NCBI GenBank assembly: GCA_902789175.1 | Contig: CADANF010000012.1 | Span: forward strand, 1-64,000 | DNA: 64,000 bases | Source of the DNA: an uncultured Lachnospiraceae bacterium | GTDB taxonomy: Bacteria > Bacillota > Clostridia > Lachnospirales > Lachnospiraceae | Direction: 5' to 3' | Part shown: positions 15,763 to 23,649 of the stretch, piece after piece | Layout: each line of letters begins with the position of its first letter | Position numbering within the stretch: position 1 is the first letter of the stretch | Made by a program: the position numbers and the translations under genes | Notes under the pieces: model-generated | The model's input: the letters and a program-made list of their open reading frames with translations, nothing else | Told to the model about the DNA's origin: nothing | Databases searched by the model: none

Positions 15763-16782
15763 ATGTCTATTACACATCCACCACCTGAAATTCCGTGGTA
15801 CGAATCCCGTTATTCATCTTTTTCTACTGATAAGAACCAATACGCTCATCTGTCAGTCAGAGAAATCCACGAGGCTCTCAATGCTTCCGTGATAGGTCAG
15901 ACAGAAGCGACAAAGCAAGCTGCTATGCAGATGTACTTAACACTTCACAATCACAGAAGTATATACGTTTATGCGGGTCACACAGCATCAGGAAAGACCT
16001 ATATGTTTGAACAACTTTCAAAACTATTTCCAGGGCTTTGCTATGTGATAGATGCTAGTGGTCTTACAGCCGAAGGCATTGTCGGCAATAAGAAATGGTC
16101 AAACCTCTTATCACCAATCCAGCCGCACACACATGCTCTTGTAGTTCTTGACGAGATTGATAAGAGCCTTGCATCGCACATAGTTAGTTCAGGAGAGAAT
16201 ATCGCCGCTACAACTATGAACGAAGGATTGAGCATTCTACAGGGTACAATGCTTGAAATATCTTGTGGTAAGAATAACCGCTATACGCTTGATACAAGCA
16301 AACTTTCTTTCGCTTTAACAGGAGCGTTCTCAAACACAGCAAAAGACGTAGCCAAAGCTGCATCAACATCAATCGGTTTTGGAGCATCCCAAACAAAAGA
16401 ATCCGCTTATGAAAAGCCTTTTGATTATGACACGCTCCGAGAACATGGTCTCACAGAAGAATTTTGTGGGAGAATCAACAAAATCATAACGCTCAATAAT
16501 CTGACTGCTTCCACCTATCTTCAAATGCTGAATGACACATCATCAGGTCCAATCCATAAACTCCAAAACGAATTTAACATCAGATTTCACCTTCCAAATT
16601 CTTTGAAAGAAGAAATCGCTACGAAAGCATTTGAGTCACAGCTTGGAACACGATATGTCATTTCACAGCTTCAAAATCTTATAGAAGATTCTATCTATGA
16701 AGATGCAGACACAGATTATGTTGAGCATCTAAAGGATGATGGCTTTGTAGATGCCACATACCTTGAAACACCATTTGACTGA
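15763..16782 (+). CDS. ClpX-like AAA+ ATPase of the mobile element
   Basis: 339 residues. Walker A is GHTASGKT at residues 72-79 (ClpX has a similar P-loop with T-G-S/C-G-K-T), and Walker B is VVLDEIDKS near residue 130. An asparagine/threonine-rich loop (IAATTMNEGLSILQGT) resembles the ClpX segment after Walker B, and EEFCGRINKIITL resembles its sensor region. It lacks the ClpX zinc domain and the IGF loop is not evident, so it is probably not a ClpP partner. Possible roles are remodelling of replication or recombination complexes. It is followed 22 bases later by the DUF5688 gene. Confidence 0.72.
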   Translation: MSITHPPPEIPWYESRYSSFSTDKNQYAHLSVREIHEALNASVIGQTEATKQAAMQMYLTLHNHRSIYVYAGHTASGKTYMFEQLSKLFPGLCYVIDASGLTAEGIVGNKKWSNLLSPIQPHTHALVVLDEIDKSLASHIVSSGENIAATTMNEGLSILQGTMLEISCGKNNRYTLDTSKLSFALTGAFSNTAKDVAKAASTSIGFGASQTKESAYEKPFDYDTLREHGLTEEFCGRINKIITLNNLTASTYLQMLNDTSSGPIHKLQNEFNIRFHLPNSLKEEIATKAFESQLGTRYVISQLQNLIEDSIYEDADTDYVEHLKDDGFVDATYLETPFD

Positions 16783-16804
16783 GAATACTAAGGAGAATTT
16801 AATC

Positions 16805-17665
16805 ATGGAAAACATTATTTCAATCGAATCTATCGTTTCAGCACTCAGAACTAAAAGACCTGACCTTGAAATCAGCGTCAATGAAACCATCAAGAACAAG
16901 CAGAAACTTCAGGGAATCACCATCAAATCACCTGCCACTAACATAGCACCGAATATCTACGTCGAAAATTATATAAAAACCTTCGATTCTGTAGATGCTA
17001 TCGCTAATGCGATACTGAATACATACGAAGAACATAAATGCTTTGATAATTTCAATGTATCTGATATCTTGAATAAGGATTATATCTGCGACCATGTCTA
17101 TCCGCTTTTACAGCAGGCAAGTGATGAACCACTAATTAAGATGCCAATTCCAGAGGCATTTCATGGAGCTGAGGCATATCTTGCTATCGTATCACATACC
17201 GATGATGAAAACACCTTCTCGATAAAGCTCACACCGCAGATTCTAGCATCTGCCAATGTAGATATCGAATCAGACCATCTCTTTGAACGTGCTCTTGCTA
17301 ATCTCAAAGAGCAGGTGGTCATCACATCACTCTACGAGACAATCAAACAGATGACAGGAATGCCTGATGATTGTGATATGCCGTTTCCTTTTGATGAACA
17401 ACTTTTTGTCATCACCAATAAATCGAAGACCAAAGGTGCATCAGCAATTCTTTGTGATGATATCCTCAGGGGTTTTGCAAAGGAACATAACATTGAGGAT
17501 GGATTTTTTATACTTCCATCGAGCACCTCGGAATGTATCATTGTTCTCGACAATCATGAGATGAATATCGATACATTATCTGAGATGGTTCAATCCGTAA
17601 ATCAAAATGAAGTAGCCAAAGAAGACTGGCTGGCATCTGAAGCTTGGTATTATTCTCTGAAATAA
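16805..17665 (+). CDS. DUF5688 family protein
   Basis: 286 residues. The C-terminal half fits the DUF5688 pattern: LFVITNKSKTKGASAILC, then a long gap to FILPSSTSECIIVLDN, then LSEMVQSVNQNEVA and a final Trp-Tyr-Tyr segment. The family is common in Lachnospiraceae mobile elements and has no known function. AAGGAG precedes the ATG at 16805; the frame extends to 16751 without support. It forms an operon with the AAA+ ATPase and is closed by a terminator at 17729. Confidence 0.75.
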   Translation: MENIISIESIVSALRTKRPDLEISVNETIKNKQKLQGITIKSPATNIAPNIYVENYIKTFDSVDAIANAILNTYEEHKCFDNFNVSDILNKDYICDHVYPLLQQASDEPLIKMPIPEAFHGAEAYLAIVSHTDDENTFSIKLTPQILASANVDIESDHLFERALANLKEQVVITSLYETIKQMTGMPDDCDMPFPFDEQLFVITNKSKTKGASAILCDDILRGFAKEHNIEDGFFILPSSTSECIIVLDNHEMNIDTLSEMVQSVNQNEVAKEDWLASEAWYYSLK

Positions 17666-17728
17666 TTGGCGACGCTCTCAGATGCTCACAGAGCAACTTT
17701 TTGAACAGTACACGAAGAAGAATCCATA

Positions 17729-17767
17729 AAGCCCCTAAAACGCCTAAAATCGGCTTCTAGGGGCTTT
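17729..17767 (+). terminator. terminator after the DUF5688 gene
   Basis: AAGCCCCTA / TAGGGGCTT stem with an inner GCC / GGC pair, followed by only a short T run, then AT-rich sequence. Confidence 0.6.
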
Positions 17768-17813
17768 AAAGCAAACATATCTCAATGAGCTATAATTTTA
17801 GGAGCAAAATAAC

Positions 17814-18152
17814 ATGAAAATCAGTTTTTATATCGAGGACGGGAGCAATCCCGTCCTTAATGTTCTTCCAAAATCGGAAGGGAACATCCAAAAGCTTCGA
17901 GAGCAGGTTCAAAATCTTGAAATCGAAAATCCTGCTCTAACCTTTGCAAAAGAATATCGTAAATACGAACATAACGAGCCATCTGCTTTCAGTAACCTGT
18001 CAGATGCACAGATTGAGCAGATTGCTAAAATAGCGGATTTTCTTGCAGACCTTTGGAAGACCAAAGAAGAACCTAAAGGTGAGCCAAGAATAAATGTTGT
18101 CAAATTACTTGAAATTCTTCTTAATATCACAGCTTCTAATATCAGTATTTAA
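17814..18152 (+). CDS. small hypothetical protein
   Basis: 112 residues, starting MKISFYIEDGSNPVLNVLPKSEGNI, rich in charged helical segments and ending in a hydrophobic stretch (LLEILLNITASNISI). AGGAG lies about 10 bases before the ATG. No family is recognised. It stands between the DUF5688 terminator and the recombinase gene, in the same direction as both, and may be an accessory protein of the recombination module. Confidence 0.5.
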   Translation: MKISFYIEDGSNPVLNVLPKSEGNIQKLREQVQNLEIENPALTFAKEYRKYEHNEPSAFSNLSDAQIEQIAKIADFLADLWKTKEEPKGEPRINVVKLLEILLNITASNISI

Positions 18153-18170
18153 TGGGTTTTAATTGCACTT

Positions 18171-18184
18171 TTCCATATATGGAA
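18171..18184. promoter_or_regulatory. perfect 14-bp palindrome before the recombinase gene
   Basis: TTCCATATATGGAA lies 47 bases before the recombinase start, in the short gap after the preceding gene. Its symmetry and position suggest an operator, but no regulator can be assigned. Confidence 0.4.
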
Positions 18185-18230
18185 ATATAATTGGTGGTAC
18201 AAGTGAATCACGCATAAAAGGAACAATTTA

Positions 18231-20288
18231 ATGAAGAAAGTAGAAAAGAAGAAGTGTTATTTCTATACACGAGTATCCACTGAAATACAGGTAGATGGTT
18301 ACTCTTTGGAAGCACAATATAATGAACTTGAGAAAGAAGCCAAGCACAGAGGCTTTGTTCTTGCTCATCACTATTCCGATGAGGGAAAGTCAGGTAAGAA
18401 CATCACCAACCGTGACCAATTCAGAGAAATGCTCAACGCCATTAAAGAGAACAGAGATGGTGTATCATACGTCTTTGTTTTTAAGCTTTCACGTTTTGGT
18501 AGAAACGCAGCCGATGTTCTTAACTCTGTTCAGTTAATGCAGGATTATGGTGTGAATCTCTATTGTGTGAAAGATAACATTGATTCAGCATCTTCATCAG
18601 GAAAGCTTATGATTTCAGTTCTTTCAGCTGTTGCTGAAATCGAACGTGAAAACATCCAAGAGCAGACAATGGCAGGCAGAAGACAGAAAGCAAGAGATGG
18701 AAAATGGAACGGTGGCTTTGCTCCATATGGGTATGCTCTTGTTGATGGCAAGCTTGTGATTGATGAAGAAGAAGCTGTAATAATCCGTGAAATCTTCAAC
18801 AAGTTCGCCGAAGGTGATATTGGTCTTGGTGGCGTAGCGAAGTGGCTAACCTCCAAAGGATATACCAAGAAAATCAGACAGAACGGTACTGTATCTAATT
18901 TTTCAGCACACTTTGTAAAAGGTGTTATTGATAATCCTGTTTACATGGGTAAAATCGCCTATGGCAGACGCAAGAACGAGAAGATAGAAGGCTCTCGTAA
19001 CGAATACCATGTGATTAAAAATAAAGACTATAATACATATTACGATGGTATTCACGAAGCTATCGTTTCTGAAGAACTTTGGTACAAGTGCCAAGAGAAA
19101 CGTAAAATCACAGGTGTGAAACATGAGAAAGTATATTCGTTAGAGCATCAGCATGTACTTAGTTCTATTTTGAAATGTCCTATCTGTGGAGCAGGCATGT
19201 ATGGAAACATTTCAAGAAAGAAAAAGAAAAAACTTGGTCCAAATGGAGAAACAGAATGGTATAAAGACCAGTTCACATACGTCTGCAAGCACCGTAAGTT
19301 AATTGATGGTTATAAATGCGATTTTAAGCGTCAGCCGAATCAAGACAAAATCAATGCTGAAGTCTATGCTATCGTAAAAGAGTTTATACAAAAAGCATAC
19401 GCAGAATCAAAAGAATCTCTTGATGCTTTCGCCGTAAGCGAAGCTAATGAAAAAATTTCAGAAGTAAATAACAATAGCATTTTAGAAGAAAGAAAAGCAG
19501 ACTTAGAACGTCTGAAAAAGACTTATGACCAAAAAGAAGCTGCAAAGAACAAATTCTTTGACAGGATGCAATCACTCGATATCTGTGATGTGAACTATGA
19601 TATCAAGTTTGATGATTTGCAAAAAATGCAAGATAAGCTTTATATTGAGCTGCAAGAAATTGATAAGCAAATCGCCGAACTCGAAGCTTCGATAAATGCA
19701 TCAACTGAAGAATCAGAGATGTTTGACTATGCTATGGAGTGCTTCCATGAGATGATGGAGAACGGAATAGAAAACTATCCTGACGCTGCAAAGAAAGATT
19801 TCTTTAAACAACTGATTGAGAGTGTGGAAATCTTTGAAGATGATAAGGAGCATGGTAGGTGGGTCAAGCACATTAGATTTAAAATACCGATTGCCTATGA
19901 GGATGATGGCGATGAAGTGCTTGATTATTATCCTGATGATAATTGGTGTGACACTGTGAATCACGATGAAACTGTATGTTTATTGTCCAAACTTCATGAG
20001 GCAAAGCATCATATTAATGTAAAAGTGGATATGGACGAACTGGACCTGACGAGTGCAGAAGCCAAGGCAACATATAAAGAGATTGAAGAATGGGTGCAGG
20101 AGCACTATGGGGTTCATGTGACAAATCTGAACATTGCTCAGGTGAAGCAGAAGCATGGGATCATAGAGTGTGAAAATTACAATAAGCCGAAATCTGAGAA
20201 TAGCAGACAGCCTGGATGTCCGGAAGAAAAGGTTAAAGCAATAGAGGATGCTTTGAGACATTTTCAGATGATTTCTGATGAATTATAA
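18231..20288 (+). CDS. large serine recombinase (integrase) fused to the RlmD tail
   Basis: 685 residues. Resolvase domain at 1-150 with the catalytic serine in YTRVSTEIQ (Ser16) and SRFGRN; the recombinase domain follows (GGFAPYGY, NPVYMGKIAYG), then a zinc-ribbon (CPICGAGMY...CKHR) and a coiled coil about residues 420-500. These are the parts of large serine integrases. Residues 578-685 are not recombinase but a clostridial RlmD tail: HDETVCLLSKLHEAKHH, IAQVKQKHGIIE, ALRHFQMI. I infer that integration into rlmD fused the displaced host tail in frame to the integrase. GGAAC before the ATG is a weak ribosome binding site. Confidence 0.92.
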   Translation: MKKVEKKKCYFYTRVSTEIQVDGYSLEAQYNELEKEAKHRGFVLAHHYSDEGKSGKNITNRDQFREMLNAIKENRDGVSYVFVFKLSRFGRNAADVLNSVQLMQDYGVNLYCVKDNIDSASSSGKLMISVLSAVAEIERENIQEQTMAGRRQKARDGKWNGGFAPYGYALVDGKLVIDEEEAVIIREIFNKFAEGDIGLGGVAKWLTSKGYTKKIRQNGTVSNFSAHFVKGVIDNPVYMGKIAYGRRKNEKIEGSRNEYHVIKNKDYNTYYDGIHEAIVSEELWYKCQEKRKITGVKHEKVYSLEHQHVLSSILKCPICGAGMYGNISRKKKKKLGPNGETEWYKDQFTYVCKHRKLIDGYKCDFKRQPNQDKINAEVYAIVKEFIQKAYAESKESLDAFAVSEANEKISEVNNNSILEERKADLERLKKTYDQKEAAKNKFFDRMQSLDICDVNYDIKFDDLQKMQDKLYIELQEIDKQIAELEASINASTEESEMFDYAMECFHEMMENGIENYPDAAKKDFFKQLIESVEIFEDDKEHGRWVKHIRFKIPIAYEDDGDEVLDYYPDDNWCDTVNHDETVCLLSKLHEAKHHINVKVDMDELDLTSAEAKATYKEIEEWVQEHYGVHVTNLNIAQVKQKHGIIECENYNKPKSENSRQPGCPEEKVKAIEDALRHFQMISDEL
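19961..19998 (+). other. right attachment junction (attR) in the recombinase C-terminus
   Basis: CACGATGAAAC at 19962-19972 begins the RlmD-like tail fused to the recombinase, aligning with CACGTGGAGAC at 6385-6395. Everything from TGTATG rightwards reads like the C-terminus of a Lachnospiraceae RlmD, which marks the host side of the junction. Confidence 0.6.
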
Positions 20289-20318
20289 AACTATAATGTT
20301 CATGGAAAGGAGGAGCTT

Positions 20319-21032
20319 ATGAAATATAAGATTGCTGTTTGTGATGACAACAATGTGGATCAGGACTATGTCATAGGCTTCCTAAATACATGGGCACGTT
20401 TAAATGACAGATCTATTGAAATTCATACTTTTATCTCTGCAGAGGAATTTCTTTTTCAATATGCCGACGAAAAAGATTATCATGTTTTGATCCTTGATAT
20501 TGAAATGGGAAAAATGAATGGGGTGGAGCTTGCCAGAGAACTTCGGATGGGAAACAGCGAGTTGCAAATCGTTTTTGTTACAGGTTTTCCTGATTTTATA
20601 GCAGAAGGATATGATGTTGACGCTATTCATTACTTAATGAAGCCTTTGGAACGAGATAGATTCTATAAAGCTATGGATAAAGCAATAGAGCGTATAAGGC
20701 TTGTTGAACCTTATATCATATTGCAGGAAAAGGGCGAGACTCTCAGGCTAAATTTAAGAAATATATTATATGTTGAAGTGTTTTCGCATTCCTGCGTGAT
20801 TCATACAACAGGCGGTTTGATTGAACAAAAAGTATCCATAACTGAACTGGAGAATAGTTTCGGAGAGCAGTTTGTTAGAGTGCATCGTTCTTATCTTGTC
20901 AATCTTGAAAGGGTTAAGCAAATCGGCAAAACAGAAATTGTTTTGGAAAACGATGAAATAGTGCCACTGTCCAGGCGAAAATATAACGAAGTGAATCTTG
21001 CATTTATCCGGTATTTTAAAGGAAAGATATAA
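20319..21032 (+). CDS. LytTR-family response regulator (AgrA/ComE type)
   Basis: 237 residues. The N-terminal receiver domain has the acidic pocket CDDN, phospho-acceptor Asp in LILDIEMGKMNG and the KP motif in LMKPLER. The C-terminal LytTR DNA-binding domain carries LRNILYVEVFSHSCVIHT and RVHRSYLVNLERVKQI. Regulators of this type control peptide-linked traits. GGAGG lies before the ATG. It starts 30 bases after the recombinase stop, so it was probably the gene next to rlmD before integration. The kinase gene follows 6 bases later. Confidence 0.92.
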   Translation: MKYKIAVCDDNNVDQDYVIGFLNTWARLNDRSIEIHTFISAEEFLFQYADEKDYHVLILDIEMGKMNGVELARELRMGNSELQIVFVTGFPDFIAEGYDVDAIHYLMKPLERDRFYKAMDKAIERIRLVEPYIILQEKGETLRLNLRNILYVEVFSHSCVIHTTGGLIEQKVSITELENSFGEQFVRVHRSYLVNLERVKQIGKTEIVLENDEIVPLSRRKYNEVNLAFIRYFKGKI

Positions 21033-21038
21033 AAGGCA

Positions 21039-21713
21039 ATGAATTTATTTAATAGGCTATTTGGAAGAATGATAGACAGACGTATCGCTGAATATCAGTC
21101 TGACTTGATAGAAAAACACTGTGAAGAAGTTCAGCATATTTATAAAACTATGCGCGGTTGGAGACATGATTATCATAATCATATTCAGACTTTGCTCGCT
21201 TTGTGCGAGGATGAAGAGAAGACCAGGGAGTATCTATGGAATCTGAATGCTGATCTGACAACTGTAGATACAGTCATAAAGACCGGAAATGTAATGGTAG
21301 ATGCAATACTAAACAGTAAAATCTCAGTAATGAACTCAAAAGGTATAGAGGTTAATGCAAAAGCTATTGTTCCTGAAAAGCTTTCTGTTTCAGAGATAGA
21401 TTTATGTACAATCATCGGAAATCTTTTAGATAATGCAATGGAAGCAGTAATGCGTGAGGAACAGGATTCCAAAAGATTTGTGAGAATATTTGTCGGTATT
21501 TTGAAAGAGCAGTTATACATATCTGTTTATAATTCTATGAACGGGAAACCCCAAAAGGGCAAAAAGAATCAGTATTTATCGACGAAGGGTGGAGATAATC
21601 ATGGATTTGGACTCTCACGTATTGATTATATAGTAGAAAAGAATAACGGATTTATAAACCGTCAGCATGAGGATGGTGTATTTGCTACAGAAATATTATT
21701 GCCTATGAATTAG
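21039..21713 (+). CDS. GHKL-domain histidine kinase lacking a sensor domain
   Basis: 224 residues. The phospho-acceptor box is RGWRHDYHNHIQTL, followed by the GHKL ATPase: N-box NLLDNAMEAV and the G-box region GGDNHGFGLSRI. AgrC-type kinases of about 430 residues have six or seven membrane spans before this; here there are none, only about 45 residues upstream of the H box. The protein is therefore cytosolic and either works with a separate sensor, senses an internal cue, or has lost its input domain. It shares an operon with the response regulator. Confidence 0.85.
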   Translation: MNLFNRLFGRMIDRRIAEYQSDLIEKHCEEVQHIYKTMRGWRHDYHNHIQTLLALCEDEEKTREYLWNLNADLTTVDTVIKTGNVMVDAILNSKISVMNSKGIEVNAKAIVPEKLSVSEIDLCTIIGNLLDNAMEAVMREEQDSKRFVRIFVGILKEQLYISVYNSMNGKPQKGKKNQYLSTKGGDNHGFGLSRIDYIVEKNNGFINRQHEDGVFATEILLPMN

Positions 21714-21737
21714 ATGCCATTCAGGTGCATATTACGA

Positions 21738-21768
21738 CCACTCGCGAAACAAACGTGAGTGGCTTTTT
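21738..21768 (+). terminator. terminator after the two-component genes
   Basis: CCACTCGCG / CGTGAGTGG stem (one G-T pair) with loop AAACAAA, followed by CTTTTTAT. Confidence 0.82.
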
Positions 21769-21816
21769 ATTTGTGGTATATTGATGCAAGCATAAGAAAT
21801 TCGAAAGGACAAAGGG

Positions 21817-23649
21817 ATGAATCAAGATAAAAAGTATACAATCCTGCAAAATCTGGCCTATTGTGTGAAGGTTACAAAAGAAAAGTATCCTCCGCTTTTG
21901 GTATATTGCTCATGCATTATCGTGATAAATGCACTTATTCCGGTGATTACGGCTTTTTTGCCAAAAACAGTAATAGAAATGATTACTGGAAAACGCCAAA
22001 TGATGAATCTGCTATTAGTGACGGCAGCATTTACATTATCTCTGGCTATATTGACAGGCCTGCAGAAGTATTTAGATAAACTGATCTATTGGAACAAGTT
22101 TACAATGAATGACTTTTTCCTGCAGATGGTTTCTCGAAAAGGACTTACGACAGATTACAGGAATCAGGAGAATGAGCATTTCAGAAAATTGCAGAGTGAA
22201 AGCTTTTCAAGCTGCAATGGCAATTTTTCATATTATGCACAGACCTATGATTCGGCAGTGTTATTTTTCTCAAATTTAGCAGGGTTTGTGGCATTTACAG
22301 GTATTCTGATGAGCCTGAATCCGCTACTGATTTTGTTTTTGTGTGCAACTACGCTTATAAGCTTCATCTTAAACAGAAGATTGTTAAAGTGGGTTGATAC
22401 AAATAACGAGGAAAAAGTCGGATATGAACAACGGATGCAGTATATCATCCGCGCATCAGACGATATTCAGGCAGCTAAGGATATCAGGCTTTACCATATG
22501 ACTGACTGGATGGATCGAATCTACAAAGAGAACATGACAGGACTTCTTTCCTGGTATCGTAGATACACTGCAAAATTATTTGGAGTATCTGCAGTAGACA
22601 GCGGCCTGACATTTATCAGAGAGGGAATAACCTATATAGTTTTGATCGGAATGATATGGAAAAATCAGATAACTGTAGCTGAGTTTGTTTTGTATTTCAA
22701 TCTGGTTGCCGGTTTTTCAGTGTGGCTTAGCAGTATTCTTGGACAGATGAATAATCTTAAAAGACTAAGCATGGCAATGAACCGTTTCCGTTCTTATCTG
22801 GAGTATCCTGAGTACTATAAAAGGGAAGATGGAATTCCTGTCGAGAAAACCGATGCTCCGGGAGTGATAACCTTTGAAAATGTTAGCTTTAGCTATACTG
22901 ATGACGGTGAAGCTATTATCAAGGATATGAACCTTAATATAAAAGCCGGAGAGCACCTTGCAATTGTTGGATTAAATGGTGCGGGAAAGACGACGCTTGC
23001 GAAGCTCATCTGTGGGCTGACAGACCCTACCAAAGGCCGGATATTGTACAATGGAACTGACGTAAAAAAACTTAACCGAATTCAGTACTATAAACTCTTT
23101 GGTGCTGTTTTTCAGGATTATTCTATTTTGCCGGTAACAATAGAAGAAATAGTAGCGGAAGAAACTGAAGAAAATGTGGATTCTGATTTAGTGGAAAAAT
23201 GCTTAAAACAGGCGGGGCTGTGGGAGAAGATATCGGCACTGGATAATGGAATCAAGACCAAGTTTGACAGGGCATTTTGGGATGATGGTATCAATCTGTC
23301 CGGTGGAGAAAAGCAGAAGCTTTTGCTGGCTAGAGCGCTGTATAAACAGGCACCTGTTGTTATATTGGATGAGCCGACAGCAGCATTGGATCCCATAGCG
23401 GAGAACAATTTATATGAGTCATACGATGAAATCATGAAGAATAAAACTACAGTGTTTATTTCTCACAGATTAGCATCTACACGATTCTGCAATCGTATTT
23501 TGCTTATAGAAAACGGAAAGATTGTGGAAGAAGGGACTCACGACCTACTTCTTAAAAAAGGAGGCATATACAGTAAGTTGTTTGAAACTCAGGCTAAATA
23601 TTATAGAGAAGGAAAGGAGAGCACCGATGAAGATTCAAAAGAGAATTGA
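21817..23649 (+). CDS. ABC exporter subunit 1 (membrane domain plus ATPase)
   Basis: 610 residues: about six membrane spans in the first 330 residues, then an ATPase domain with Walker A GLNGAGKTTLAKL, Q-loop FQDYSI, signature LSGGEKQKLLLARAL and Walker B VVILDEPTAALDP. This is the layout of half-size ABC exporters. The second half-transporter overlaps its end by 23 bases, so the two likely form a heterodimer. The position behind a LytTR/GHKL pair suggests export of, or protection from, a peptide. No precursor peptide or peptidase domain is seen. Confidence 0.9.
   Translation: MNQDKKYTILQNLAYCVKVTKEKYPPLLVYCSCIIVINALIPVITAFLPKTVIEMITGKRQMMNLLLVTAAFTLSLAILTGLQKYLDKLIYWNKFTMNDFFLQMVSRKGLTTDYRNQENEHFRKLQSESFSSCNGNFSYYAQTYDSAVLFFSNLAGFVAFTGILMSLNPLLILFLCATTLISFILNRRLLKWVDTNNEEKVGYEQRMQYIIRASDDIQAAKDIRLYHMTDWMDRIYKENMTGLLSWYRRYTAKLFGVSAVDSGLTFIREGITYIVLIGMIWKNQITVAEFVLYFNLVAGFSVWLSSILGQMNNLKRLSMAMNRFRSYLEYPEYYKREDGIPVEKTDAPGVITFENVSFSYTDDGEAIIKDMNLNIKAGEHLAIVGLNGAGKTTLAKLICGLTDPTKGRILYNGTDVKKLNRIQYYKLFGAVFQDYSILPVTIEEIVAEETEENVDSDLVEKCLKQAGLWEKISALDNGIKTKFDRAFWDDGINLSGGEKQKLLLARALYKQAPVVILDEPTAALDPIAENNLYESYDEIMKNKTTVFISHRLASTRFCNRILLIENGKIVEEGTHDLLLKKGGIYSKLFETQAKYYREGKESTDEDSKEN

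Larger units (their letters stand above)
6388..19985. mobile_element. integrative mobilizable element inserted in the 3' end of rlmD (about 13.6 kb)
   Basis: Bounded by RlmD-like tails at both ends and carrying a large serine recombinase at the right end, an excisionase-like gene, relaxase plus MobC with an oriT-like region, a P4-type primase-helicase beside an iteron array, and a cargo module of two adenine methyltransferases and a DUF262-HNH nuclease. There is no type IV secretion or coupling-protein gene, so transfer would need a helper; I therefore call it mobilizable rather than conjugative. Genes left of about 14.9 kb point left and those right of 15.7 kb point right, with a roughly 0.9-kb control region between. 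Confidence 0.75.
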
